Shown here piece after piece: positions 45,412 to 54,209 of a stretch of 64,000 bases of DNA; the first letter of the stretch is position 1, and every line of letters begins with the position of its first letter. Both the position numbers and the translations under genes were made by a program. Source of the stretch: DASTFP01 sp963816855 (GTDB lineage Bacteria; Verrucomicrobiota; Verrucomicrobiia; Chthoniobacterales; Terrimicrobiaceae). The notes beneath the pieces are model-generated. The model worked only from the letters and a program-made list of their open reading frames with translations, did no database searches and had not been told where the DNA came from. Where the stretch lies: contig CAWFMA010000028.1 of NCBI GenBank assembly GCA_963816855.1, forward strand, positions 1 through 64,000, given 5' to 3'.

Positions 45412-45841
45412 ATTCACTCGCTTACTTTCGCACAAGAGAAAGGTCATTCTCGCTGATGCCATGTCCGGTCCGGTAAAACTTGCCCGTTTCCCAAGGGAAA
45501 ACCGTTTTTAGGAGCATTTCCGCGCCAAAAAACGGGCGCTGCGCGGAGAACGGAAAGCTCCGCGGCACGAACCAGAGCGTAGCCCTGGTAATGCCATGGA
45601 GAAAGAGGCGCTCTTTTAAGGAGTGGATCGGCGACAAGTTTTGATGAAGACGTCACATCGACACCTCACGGCGCTGCAGCAGAGAGAGCTTGGCACCCAC
45701 AGAGAAAAAGGGCGTTTTCACCATTCGCCACCAGGCGCAACGCGTCTTTATAGGGGATGGGTTGAAGTGAGCCTTTTTACAGCCGCCACGCTTGGTACGC
45801 CTGGTTTGTGACGTGGTCAGAATCACGACCCGACCCTTTAT
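45412..45841. other. Gap with a lipoprotein-gene fragment
   Basis: The 26-base string beginning agctccgcggcacgaacc at 45556 is identical to one inside the lipoprotein gene near 39691. On the minus strand both read YALVRAAEL. The copy here has no start or lipobox and is a remnant. No other gene is supported. Confidence 0.5.
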
Positions 45842-46204
45842 TCAGACGCCTTGTGTCGTTGTGTCGTCCTCAGGGCGGTCGAACGAGGACAGTTTGTAGC
45901 CTTTGGACGTAGTGCCGTCCTCTCGGATCGTCTGCGGAATGATGCCGGAGGGCTGCAAGAGCTGCGCCAGTTTCGCCGCCGGTCCGCGCAGGTTGCCGCT
46001 CGCGATATCGCGATCCCACAATGCCGCCCACGGTTCGCCTTTTCGCTCGATCAGCGCCAGGAGCACATTTCTGGTGGAGATTTGATTCACTTCGCGCGCG
46101 GCGGCAATTTCGCGGATGGCTGCCTGGAGCTTGGCGCCGGTATTTTCGCTATGGGTTTGATTCGCCAGGGGGCAGTTCGTTTGCCGCTTGGAGTGGCGGA
46201 TCAA
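45842..46204 (-). CDS. Fragment of a DUF3631 primase-helicase (C-terminal part)
   Basis: This 120-residue frame begins with an ATG and reads LQAAIREIAAAREVNQISTRNVLLALIERKGEPWAALW, then LARLLQPSGI-like and SKGYKLSSF segments. This is the C-terminal winged-helix-like end of DUF3631 proteins, as in the last 110 residues of the complete gene at 50785-52941. The two are distinct in sequence, so this is a relic of a different replication gene. It may still be translated alone. It lies just downstream of the 174-residue hypothetical gene. Confidence 0.6.
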   Translation of the reverse strand: MIRHSKRQTNCPLANQTHSENTGAKLQAAIREIAAAREVNQISTRNVLLALIERKGEPWAALWDRDIASGNLRGPAAKLAQLLQPSGIIPQTIREDGTTSKGYKLSSFDRPEDDTTTQGV

Positions 46205-46255
46205 GCCGAGGCAGGTCTCGCGCTTGATAGAAGCGGTGCCTAAATCCGATTTTGC

Positions 46256-46780
46256 TCATGTTTCTCTCTTGCTCCTGTTCCCGCCTTGTTTCGAAGTTTC
46301 GTTTCCAAAGCTGGCGCCGAAGCGCTTGACCAGTTTCGCGTAGAAGGAAGCGTCTGGCTCGTTTTTGATCGCGCCGGCCTTGTGAAGGCGAACCAGCTCC
46401 GCGGCGATGCTACGGGCTTCCGCGTCTTTGTCGCATTCACCGTTTGGCATTTCTGCACCACCAGCGCCCGAATTTCGCCTGCATGCGTCATTTCCATTAT
46501 CCATAGTCTCGGACACCCCCGGACCGCCTGTGGCGGGTCGCCCCGGCGCGGCGTTGGGGCGGCTTGCTCGCGCCTTCGCTTCCGAGTGGAGGTCGTCACC
46601 GAGAAACTGCGTGACGAAGAACGCTTCGTCGACAAAACGGTGGACCGCTTCCCGATCACTTCGGGGGATGGCCAGCTCGCCCTTGCCAACCGCCACCAGG
46701 ATGCGGTGGACCCGGCAGGCGAGTTCGAGGTGCGCTGCATTCGTGAAAATGCGCGTTACGTTCATCGCTATCGTCGCCAC
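46256..46780 (-). CDS. Hypothetical protein upstream of the DUF3631 fragment
   Basis: This frame encodes 174 residues with no family I recognise. The N-terminal half (AAHLELACRVHRILVAV, then FVDEAFFVTQFLGDD) and the C-terminal helix (ARSIAAELVRLHKAGAIK, then FYAKLVKRFG) look like folded protein with a disordered middle. The stop is 51 bases from the DUF3631 fragment, in the same direction. The first codons overlap the start of the divergent NPCBM-like gene at 46749, so the true start may be the ATG at 46765 or later. Confidence 0.45.
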   Translation of the reverse strand: MATIAMNVTRIFTNAAHLELACRVHRILVAVGKGELAIPRSDREAVHRFVDEAFFVTQFLGDDLHSEAKARASRPNAAPGRPATGGPGVSETMDNGNDACRRNSGAGGAEMPNGECDKDAEARSIAAELVRLHKAGAIKNEPDASFYAKLVKRFGASFGNETSKQGGNRSKRET

Positions 46781-47500
46781 TGCGATAATCGGACGTTCTG
46801 AACCATTGGACGACTATACGCTATCGACGCTTTATTGCACACCTGTGTTCGAGCTGACTCCCACTTCCACCGAAGTAGGCGACAGCTTCCCTTTTACGGC
46901 CGGCAAATTGTCCCAGGTCGAGGGTTATCCCATAAGAGTAGGCGGCTCTGCCATCCCGAACGGTTTTTGGCGTGTACGCCAAGTCGGCTCGTTTATGATG
47001 TTTCCGCGAAACGGTACATAGTGCTAAGGGGAAAAGTTGCCCTTCGCGATGACGAAAGGTGCGAATGCCAGTTCAAGGTGGTTGGGGATGGAAAGGTTCT
47101 GTGGGAGAGCAGCATCATGAAAAATGAGTATAAGAAGAATGCTGCACCTGAAAGGTTCAAAATCGACGTATCGAATGTCAAAACACTCGAACTTGTTACA
47201 ATCAATCTGGGAAAATGGAGCGCTCACAGTATCCGGCTCAGGCCAGAACTTGGCGGAAACGTCACCGCACAGGATACAAGCCCGGCAGTAACGGACGTGG
47301 TCCCCGAATTAGAAACACTTGGTGCGCCGTATAATAAGACACAAGCTAAAATTCGCGAGGATGCAAAAGCGCGACTGAATCGCCCTTAATCAGCAGTACC
47401 TCCAGTCGCTCGACAATCTCATGGGACAACTCACGCGACAAGGCAAACACGACGCTGCTCTCGCGGTGCGTGCGGAGAAGAGGCGCGTTAGTGCGGCGGA
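46749..47500 (+). pseudogene. NPCBM-like secreted protein with frameshifts
   Basis: ATG at 46749 starts a short signal peptide (MRVTFIAIVATAIIG). The following reads LSTLYCTPVFEL and YPIRVGGSAIPNG, and then breaks in a run of five T at 46964-46968. In the next frame it continues as PSRLVYDVSAKRYIVLRG, then VGDGKVLWESSIM and TLELVTINLGKWSAHSI. This is the pattern of NPCBM-type carbohydrate-binding modules. A second break near 47385-47395 joins it to NQQYLQSLDNLMGQLTRQGKHDAALAV, a helical tail that follows this module in related proteins. The end is unclear. One added T would repair the first break. Confidence 0.6.
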
Positions 47501-48152
47501 CGCCGAGCTGAGGTTTGGCAGCGACGCGCACGTGATCCAGTGGGCACGCAGCGAAGTGTTGAGGATCGGGCAAGCAGAGAATTCCCAGCGAAGCACGCGC
47601 CGCCGGTTACGGTGGGAGTGCGCAAGCGGTAGCCTAACCGTCCCGGCCATAAAGCGCATCCTGCGAGCGCCCGTCAATGCAGCGCGCAATTTGGCTCTAA
47701 TTTGGACATACTATTGCCTTGGTTTTATAGCATGCGGCTCTCGGTCGAAGGACATTGTCCCGCGCTTTCGAGGCCGAGCCCCCTCACAAACGACCTTAAC
47801 GCTCTCACTTTTCAAATGGCCCATTCGTCATCTTTAGGTGCTACCCGCGACAGATATTCTCACATTCGTCACTTTCAACTCCCTTAGCGGGTCATGAGCT
47901 GATAAACGAATTGCTCAGTTAGACACCACCTGTAAATAGCAACAGAAGGTTTGGAAACAACAAGCCTTTAAGGAATGTGTTCGTATACACTAACGTTCGG
48001 GAATCAAAATGAAGTCTCTCACGCCGATCCGAGCGATCGCCGCGACGTGTAAGCGCTATGCCTTCGCCAACGAAGGCGCTGCAGCAAACCACCAAAACGG
48101 CGCAAAGTCCCCGGCAGAACATTCCTTTCACCTAGCTCCCCTGATTTTATGA
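47500..48152. other. Gap before the beta-helix gene
   Basis: A plus-strand frame runs to 47837, but beyond about 47520 it has no protein-like pattern. I find no gene or clear structure in the rest of this stretch, which must contain the promoter of the beta-helix gene. Confidence 0.3.
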
Positions 48153-50420
48153 ATGAATAATCATCTTGCTTACTTACTCTTCTTCGTCTGTCTTGTGGTC
48201 AGGATACCGATCCAAGCCGCGACCTATTACGTCGATTCGGTTGCTGGTGCGGATATCAATACTGGACTAACTCAAACGGCGGCGTGGCGGACACTCGACA
48301 AGGTCAGCAGCGTCACCTTTCAACCCGGTGACGCGATTCTATTTAAGGCTGGCGGCTCGTGGACCGGAACCCTGTCGTTGCGTGGGTCGGGAACATCGGG
48401 CAATCCGATTACCGTTGGCCGCTATGGTAGCGGTGCGAAGCCGTTGCTGCAAGGAGCGGGGGCAGTGACCAATGTGGTTGAGCTTATCGATGTCAGCTAT
48501 TGGGAGATTGCCGATCTCGAAATCACTAATGCTGCTGATCCCGACAATCTACACAACGGCATTCTGGTGAGTAGCACCTCATCACAGCGATATTACCACC
48601 TGTACATACGTTCAGTCGATGTGCATGACGTTGACTGTCCATCCAACTCGGGCGGCGGGGGCATCCGCATGGACTGTGTTCTCTCCGATGCGCTGATTGA
48701 TGGATGTAACGTCCACCACATTGGTGGAAATGGCATCGATGTGCACAGCAATTACTCCTGGATCGTGCCGAAGGTGCAGGAGACTTACGATCTGATGGCT
48801 GATACCGATGTAACTATCCAGAATTGCACTACCTCTTATTGCGGTGACAGCGGGATTTGGATCTGGGGAGCTAAGCATCCGCTCATTCAGCATTGCACCG
48901 CCTACGACTGCAATCTTGGTACGTGGGGCGCGTATGTAGGAATCTGGATAATGAACACAGAGGATGCCGTGATCCAATATAACAATTCGTACCACCATCG
49001 TCAGAGCTGGGATGGCGAGTGCATCGATGTGGACGTGCTCTGTTTTCGCACCATCGTACAGTACAACTACGTCCACGACAACGATTACATCGGCATCATC
49101 ATTTACGGTTACACTCAGAATGACCAGGACCTAAATACTGACGATGTCGTAGTACGCTATAACATCGCCGAGCACTGCGAGGGTGGGTCGTTCGCCCTCG
49201 CTGGTAACCAGTTGAGTAACACCCACTGGTACAACAATACTGCGTATGCTTCACCGTCTGCCAAGCAGGTGACTGGCACGCGGTTCAACGGCACCGTCGC
49301 GAACACTCATCGCTTTAGCAACAATATCTTCTATCAGGGCACGTACGATTTCAGCACCTTCGGTGACGCTACCATCCAGTTCAGCAACAACTGCTATTTC
49401 AACAACGACGATAGCAGCCGACCAGACGATGCTGGAGCGATTATTGCCGATCCACGGTTGGTCGCTCCCGGATCGGGCGGTGACACACTCGCTAGCGTGG
49501 ATGGCTACCGTTTAATGTCCGAGTCACCATGCATCAACGCAGGGATCAGCATCAACGATAGCGGTACCGCCGATTATTGGGGCAATTCCGCGCCGATCGA
49601 AGCGAGAGATGTTGGCGCATACGAGTTCCAGTCTCCAACGTCGTCTCCACCGGTCCCACCTCGAAACCTACGGGTTTTATCCGCCTTTGCCACGAGCGTC
49701 ATGCTTGCGTGGAACCCGAATTCGGAGAGCGATCTCGCGGGCTACAAGCTTCATATCGGAATCCAATCGATCATTGCGGGCAATCCGCCCGTGCAAATTG
49801 TAGACGTGCGCAACGTCACTCAAGATAAGATTAACGGCTTGGATTTCGGCACAACTTATTACTTTACTACGACCGCTTATAATACTGCCGGTTTCGAAAG
49901 CGCCCACAGCAACGAGGTTGTTTACACGCCGTGGCCGCCGCCGCGAAACGAAATCCTAGTGCAGGCGTTTCAGAATATGAGCTTTGATGACGATCCTTCG
50001 GATACCGCATATCCGCGAGGCTGGTCAGCTTGGTGGCCCGAATGGTGGGTAACTCCTGGTAGATCAAGAACGGGCTCGGATGGAGAGAGCCGCACGGGCG
50101 CGAGGCGCTTGATTCATTCTAGCTCGCAAGATTTTAAGGTTTATACGTTTCAGCGCCGGAACAGCCTTCCGCTTGGTAAATATCGAGCCGAAGCATGGGC
50201 TAGGTCAAGTGGCGGGCAAGCTTCTTGCGGGATGGTTATCAAGACGGGCGGCGGCGATGTTTGGCAAGCGATCCCAGCCTCCGTTGACTGGGAACGCGTG
50301 ACCGCGACATTCGACGTCGCACATGGATTTATCGAGGTCGGGTTTTGGTCGGATGCGAAGGCCGGTCAATCCCTGCAGGTCGATGATGTTGCGATATACT
50401 ATAGACTTCAGGGCAACTGA
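48153..50420 (+). CDS. Secreted right-handed beta-helix protein with FN3 and C-terminal CBM-like domain
   Basis: This 755-residue protein has a signal peptide (residues 1-22, cut after IQA). TYYVDSVAGADINTGLTQTAAWRTLDKV is the start typical of pectate-lyase-like parallel beta-helices. Repeated rungs follow (NGIDVHSN, DSGIWIWGAKHPLIQHCTAYDC, YIGIIIYGYTQ) to about residue 480. A fibronectin type III domain covers about 500-600 (PPRNLRVLSAFATSVMLAWNP). A beta-sandwich resembling CBM4/9 modules ends the protein. It is probably a polysaccharide lyase or glycan-binding enzyme; no catalytic Arg/Lys set can be assigned. It is intact, unlike its neighbours, and less GC-rich in look than the backbone. 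Confidence 0.85.
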   Translation: MNNHLAYLLFFVCLVVRIPIQAATYYVDSVAGADINTGLTQTAAWRTLDKVSSVTFQPGDAILFKAGGSWTGTLSLRGSGTSGNPITVGRYGSGAKPLLQGAGAVTNVVELIDVSYWEIADLEITNAADPDNLHNGILVSSTSSQRYYHLYIRSVDVHDVDCPSNSGGGGIRMDCVLSDALIDGCNVHHIGGNGIDVHSNYSWIVPKVQETYDLMADTDVTIQNCTTSYCGDSGIWIWGAKHPLIQHCTAYDCNLGTWGAYVGIWIMNTEDAVIQYNNSYHHRQSWDGECIDVDVLCFRTIVQYNYVHDNDYIGIIIYGYTQNDQDLNTDDVVVRYNIAEHCEGGSFALAGNQLSNTHWYNNTAYASPSAKQVTGTRFNGTVANTHRFSNNIFYQGTYDFSTFGDATIQFSNNCYFNNDDSSRPDDAGAIIADPRLVAPGSGGDTLASVDGYRLMSESPCINAGISINDSGTADYWGNSAPIEARDVGAYEFQSPTSSPPVPPRNLRVLSAFATSVMLAWNPNSESDLAGYKLHIGIQSIIAGNPPVQIVDVRNVTQDKINGLDFGTTYYFTTTAYNTAGFESAHSNEVVYTPWPPPRNEILVQAFQNMSFDDDPSDTAYPRGWSAWWPEWWVTPGRSRTGSDGESRTGARRLIHSSSQDFKVYTFQRRNSLPLGKYRAEAWARSSGGQASCGMVIKTGGGDVWQAIPASVDWERVTATFDVAHGFIEVGFWSDAKAGQSLQVDDVAIYYRLQGN

Positions 50421-50620
50421 AGAATGACACCGATTTGTAGACGGCTACCGTTTGTCTTGGTTTTCACTTGTATGGCCGCGGTCTCCGGGCGATCACCCTC
50501 GATTCTCCCACCGTTAATTACGCCGACGGTAAATGATTGAGGTAGCTTCTGTAGCATACGGGATATCGTCTTGGTCCGGCGGGCTCAAATTCGCGCGGGG
50601 TGCCGGATTTGGCGTTTCAA

Positions 50621-50776
50621 ACCGTGCATCCGTGCATTTGGCCCACGGAGCCGCATAAACACTTGTTCTACGGGCTGCACGGATAGGTTTTTTCGGAATT
50701 TGCATTTTTGGCAACCGTGCACCCCGCGGAGCCGCATAAATAAAGGGTCGACGGGTTAAGTGCACGGATGCACGGT
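50621..50776. repeat. Iteron-like repeat cluster, candidate replication origin of the island
   Basis: A perfect 16-bp inverted repeat (accgtgcatccgtgca at 50621-50636, tgcacggatgcacggt at 50761-50776) encloses two direct copies of cggagccgcataaa (50646-50659 and 50727-50740, 81 bases apart). The heptamer tgcacgg or its complement occurs six times in these 156 bases. It sits directly downstream of the primase-helicase gene. Satellite and plasmid origins typically lie next to the replicase gene and carry such iterons, so this is a likely binding site for that protein. The flanks 50421-50620 and 50777-50784 hold no gene. Confidence 0.65.
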
Positions 50777-50784
50777 TTGTTTGG

Positions 50785-52941
50785 TTAAATCCCATCCCGC
50801 GCATACTTTTCGATGACTTTTTCTAGCTCATCCGCCCAGTACCCGTGGGCACGTTGGCCCGCCACTTGCACGTGTTCCGACCTCAGGTCGTATTTTTTCA
50901 ACAACGCTGCGAGCCGGTGTGGGCTGAGTTCCGTTTTCTTGCCCTCCTTGCTCTCCTTCCAGGGGCCTTCCTCATCTTTATTGAGTTCTGTGAGCAGTTC
51001 CGTAGTGGGAAGAAAAAGGCGTGCCTCCTCGGCGGGAACGCCCAGTTCACCCTGCGCTGCCTTTCTTTTCTCCTTGCGGCGTTCCGTGATGATTCGGTCC
51101 AGGGATTCAAGGAGGTAGCGGCCAATGCTCTTGGAATCCGCCACGTCCTTCTTGCTCATTTGCGCGGCGGCCCTTGCCGTTTCGATTACCCACTCCTGGT
51201 CGTCGCCGCCGGTGGCGGCGTCGGCAATCGCCAGGAGCGGCTGCCAGTTGTCGCCGGCCCTGTTCTCAAGCAGGTCGCTCTCGAAACCCCGCACGTGTTC
51301 GCGAATGTCGTTCGCCAGGCGGGAGATTTTGCGCCGCAAGTCTTCAAATTCGGCGTAATGCTTCTTCTTGAGTTTCTCGGTCTCCACCCCGCTAGGCTTG
51401 CGCTCAAGCCGAACATGGATTGCCCGGGACAAGATGGTCCTCTTCGGAAGCCCAATCATGGCAAGCGCTTTCGGGCACCACGTTGAAAAGTAACGGGTTT
51501 CCTCGCCTTCCCTTTCGGTACGAATGACCCAAGCGAATTCGCGTTCGTGGCCCGAATCGATCACGCCGCGCATTTCCGCGTTGTCCTGAAGATACGTGTC
51601 CGCCTCGTCCAAGGTCATCGTGGGCGCGATATCCTTAATGGTGCGAAAGATGGCCGCGGCGCTAACGTTGCCGGCGGGAACCGGCCGGTTGCCCAGGTAG
51701 AGAACCAGTTTGAGCAACGTGGTTTTTCCGCAGTTCTCTTCTGGCGACGTAATAAGCAGGAGCGGCAGGATGTCGACCGCGTCATGCAAGTAGGTGAGCA
51801 CGCACCAGAGCGCAACCGCCCGGCGCTGGGACGGCTTCATGCACTCGAACCGGCAAATTGTGGCGCAAATTTCGTCTAGGACTTCCTTCGCTTCCACCGG
51901 TTCGTCCCATGGTTTGGCAGTGGGCGCGATGGTTCTGATGGCGGTGGCGGCACCGTCGCCTTGGCCGCTGCGGAACTGGCCGAATGAATCCTTAGGAATC
52001 CTGTAGTGCTTAGCAAGCTTGGTTCGGAGCAACTCGAACTGGGCGCGGTCGTCCTGGGTGCGGTGCAGCTCCAGGGTAACCGTCTTGACGTCTGAATCCC
52101 CAAGGGTCTCAATAAACGGTTTGGCCTGCTCGAAAAGCCCGTTATACACTTCGCATTGCTTGGCGGGGTCCGTTCCAGCTTTGCCGGAGATAAAGTCATC
52201 GATCCCTTTGCCGGCCGCCAATTCCCAGGTGCACAGCTGGTACACGTCGGCACCGGCGGTGAAGAGAGCCATCCAGGCGCGGATTTCAGCGTGGCGAACA
52301 TGCGGGTTCTGCTTCCGGTCCGCATCGAACGCCAGGAAGACCTTGCGCCCGGCAAGCTGAAAGCCTTGCAAGATTGGGTGCAGCTTGGCGCGAACGGCGC
52401 TCGGGGTTGATTCCCGCACGTTCGACGGTAGGGGGAACTTTACCACGTTTACAGGAGTCTGGTCGTTTGACGAACCCTCCTCTTGTTCGTCCGGGTCGCC
52501 CGGTTCGCTCTTAACCGCCACCGTCCAGACCCCCACTGGTGCAACCGGGTACGCGCCGGCCTGGCGGAGAACCATGCCCTTTATTGGCCCTTCGGTAACA
52601 ACCAGCGGCACGCTAACATGTCTGGCAACCGCATATGTTTCCGGCGGTATCCAGAGCGTTCCGTTTGACCCGGTAGGCGCTACGAATTTGCTCTCGCCAA
52701 GCTTCGGCAACGGCCTGGCAAGCCAGTGGACCAAGTCGTGCTGCGGCCCATAGATCGGGAACCATAGGATCGCCTCCACCGCCGGCCAGTTTGGGTCGCG
52801 GCCAACCTTGGCGGGATCGCGGTTGAGCCGCTCTGCAACCGTGGCAGTATCGCGCGGGTTGCCGGCCTCGCCGCCGTATGCCGCAAACGTCGCTTCCAGA
52901 ACGCCGCGGGCGCGGAGGTAATCGGCACCAAGAGAACTCAT
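50785..52941 (-). CDS. Toprim / DUF3631 primase-helicase-like replication protein
   Basis: The protein is 718 residues from the ATG at 52941. A longer frame reaches 53181, but it runs over the small gene upstream. The N-terminal half has Toprim-like features of DUF3854 proteins: VVTEGPIKGMVL (E117) and FLAFDADRKQNPHV (D205, D207). The C-terminal half is a DUF3631 ATPase: Walker A SPEENCGKTTLL (about 399-410), Walker B TLDEADTYL (D445-E446), then LPKRTILSRAIHVRL. Such fusions serve in plasmid and satellite replication. The ATG overlaps the stop of the 49-residue gene, and the iteron cluster follows the stop. Function as primase-helicase is inference from domains. Confidence 0.85.
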   Translation of the reverse strand: MSSLGADYLRARGVLEATFAAYGGEAGNPRDTATVAERLNRDPAKVGRDPNWPAVEAILWFPIYGPQHDLVHWLARPLPKLGESKFVAPTGSNGTLWIPPETYAVARHVSVPLVVTEGPIKGMVLRQAGAYPVAPVGVWTVAVKSEPGDPDEQEEGSSNDQTPVNVVKFPLPSNVRESTPSAVRAKLHPILQGFQLAGRKVFLAFDADRKQNPHVRHAEIRAWMALFTAGADVYQLCTWELAAGKGIDDFISGKAGTDPAKQCEVYNGLFEQAKPFIETLGDSDVKTVTLELHRTQDDRAQFELLRTKLAKHYRIPKDSFGQFRSGQGDGAATAIRTIAPTAKPWDEPVEAKEVLDEICATICRFECMKPSQRRAVALWCVLTYLHDAVDILPLLLITSPEENCGKTTLLKLVLYLGNRPVPAGNVSAAAIFRTIKDIAPTMTLDEADTYLQDNAEMRGVIDSGHEREFAWVIRTEREGEETRYFSTWCPKALAMIGLPKRTILSRAIHVRLERKPSGVETEKLKKKHYAEFEDLRRKISRLANDIREHVRGFESDLLENRAGDNWQPLLAIADAATGGDDQEWVIETARAAAQMSKKDVADSKSIGRYLLESLDRIITERRKEKRKAAQGELGVPAEEARLFLPTTELLTELNKDEEGPWKESKEGKKTELSPHRLAALLKKYDLRSEHVQVAGQRAHGYWADELEKVIEKYARDGI

Positions 52942-53087
52942 GGCGCGCTCCACTCGCAGCGTCTGTAGCCGTCCGCCGCGCCGGCCGCAAGGCGGTCGAG
53001 GTCCACGGTTAGCTTGCAAGTGATCCCGCCTTTGAAGCGGTGCCGGAACTCGCGGATGCGGGAAGCGGCCTTCTTGTCTAAGGACAT
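52938..53087 (-). CDS. Small conserved-position protein, 49 residues
   Basis: This ORF is short but well supported. ATG at 53087 has a strong ribosome site (gaggagg, 6 bases upstream). The stop overlaps the start of the primase-helicase gene by four bases, a typical coupling in phage-type operons. The product (MSLDKKAASRIREFRHRFKG..., ending in CEWSAP) is basic with no family I recognise. It is likely a cofactor or regulator of replication, by position only. Confidence 0.7.
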   Translation of the reverse strand: MSLDKKAASRIREFRHRFKGGITCKLTVDLDRLAAGAADGYRRCEWSAP

Positions 53088-53266
53088 GGCGCCTCCTCTG
53101 AGATATGTCGACATGCCAGCCGCGAGAGGGCGCTGGACAACTGTGCGGCCGCGGGGTAGATGGGAACTGTCGCCCGTTCAATCGACACTCCGCGCCGCCC
53201 GAGCCTCCAACTCGGGCTTCGCATGTCAGAGGGCGGCCCTGTATCCAACTCCGCGGGGATTGCCAT
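53078..53266 (-). CDS. Small protein of the replication module, 62 residues
   Basis: ATG at 53266 lies seven bases after the stop of the TerS-like frame and has AAGG five bases upstream. A GTG at 53302 would extend it. The product (MAIPAELDTGPPSDMRSPSW...) is not recognised. Its stop overlaps the next small gene by ten bases. Overlap on both sides is the main support, so it may not be a real gene. Confidence 0.4.
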   Translation of the reverse strand: MAIPAELDTGPPSDMRSPSWRLGRRGVSIERATVPIYPAAAQLSSALSRLACRHISEEAPCP

Positions 53267-53273
53267 CTTAGCC

Positions 53274-53796
53274 TTAAAGCTCACCACGGCCACCGTCGTC
53301 ACTGGACTCGGAATCAGAATTCCGTAAGACTTCCCTCGGTTTTGAAACCCGGTGGGGGTTCCGTGGAACCACCCCTGGGGTCTCCCCTGGGCTTGCGGGC
53401 GCCTGCGCGTCCGTGAGTGCGCCGCTACGCATGCGCACCTCTTGCATCGTTAACTTGTATGACGCTTGTAGCCTCTCTAGTACGTTGGGCGTGATGGCGA
53501 TCGCCTTGTGTTCAGCGTTGATTTCAAGGTTTGAAGTGTCTCGTTGACCCAGGTAAACCTTGCCCAGAAAGATGAGCATCGCTGCGTTTCCGCGGAGCGC
53601 GGATTTGATCTGAGCTTTACGAAGGCTTTGGCGCAGCCTGGCACGCCCTCTCTTGATCACTAAAGAGTAACTGTGCCTTCCACCGGCTTTCAGAGATTCC
53701 CAGAAGGTTGCTGATCTCCTTGTCTGAAAGCCCGATCGCCGCCAATTGCTCAAGCTGCGCATGGGTGAGCATCTCGGAAGAGAGTTTACGAGGCAT
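53274..53796 (-). pseudogene. TerS-like helix-turn-helix gene, copy A, frameshifted
   Basis: From ATG at 53796 one frame reads MPRKLSSEMLTHAQLEQLAAIGLSDKEISNLLGISES, the HTH of small-terminase-like or related phage proteins. A change of frame between about 53650 and 53690 leads to RGRARLRQSLRKAQIKSALRGN and AAMLIFLGKVYLGQRD in the second frame, which ends at 53274. Both parts belong together in related phage proteins, so a single indel has broken the gene. The C-terminal tail is Pro/Ser-rich. It lies between the AlpA-like regulator and the replication genes, where satellites often carry terS-like genes. Confidence 0.6.
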
Positions 53797-53809
53797 TGTT
53801 CGTTGCCGA

Positions 53810-54115
53810 TTAGCGAACGCTTGAATCAGCGCTTGTGACGTGCAGTCCGGGAGCGTGCTTCGTTTCCGGGGATTCGCTGGCTTCCATGTTCTTGCTCAAG
53901 AATTCCCTGATTGAGCCAAGGTGATAAAGCCGGCGTCCCCGGCTCGCGCCTTCGCGTCTAATGCACGCGCTCCTGATCTTTCCTTGCGCCAGCAGCACGT
54001 AGAGGTGCGACCTGCTGAAACCATAGATCTGATTCACTCGCTTGAAGTCTCCAAATTCGGCCGGCGCGGAAACCCAGGCAACCCCCGGCGGCTTGTCAGT
54101 AAATGTCGGTAACAT
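53810..54115 (-). CDS. AlpA/excisionase-like DNA-binding protein
   Basis: This 101-residue protein contains RVNQIYGFSRSHLYVLLAQGKIRSACIRREGA and RRLYHLGSIREFLSKN, the winged helix-turn-helix of excisionase/AlpA/MerR-like proteins. AlpA-type proteins switch on integrase or excision in prophages and phage-inducible islands. It lies 94 bases from the 220-residue gene, then the integrase, all in one direction. The protein is intact. It would be the natural regulator of this element. Confidence 0.8.
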   Translation of the reverse strand: MLPTFTDKPPGVAWVSAPAEFGDFKRVNQIYGFSRSHLYVLLAQGKIRSACIRREGASRGRRLYHLGSIREFLSKNMEASESPETKHAPGLHVTSADSSVR

Positions 54116-54209
54116 GGGGGGGATTCTATGTGATTCAGCACTTACTGAATCCGGACAAATCCCTGGTGCGATGTTTGTCTGGATTGCCCAGAGTAAACAG
54201 CGCGGGCGA

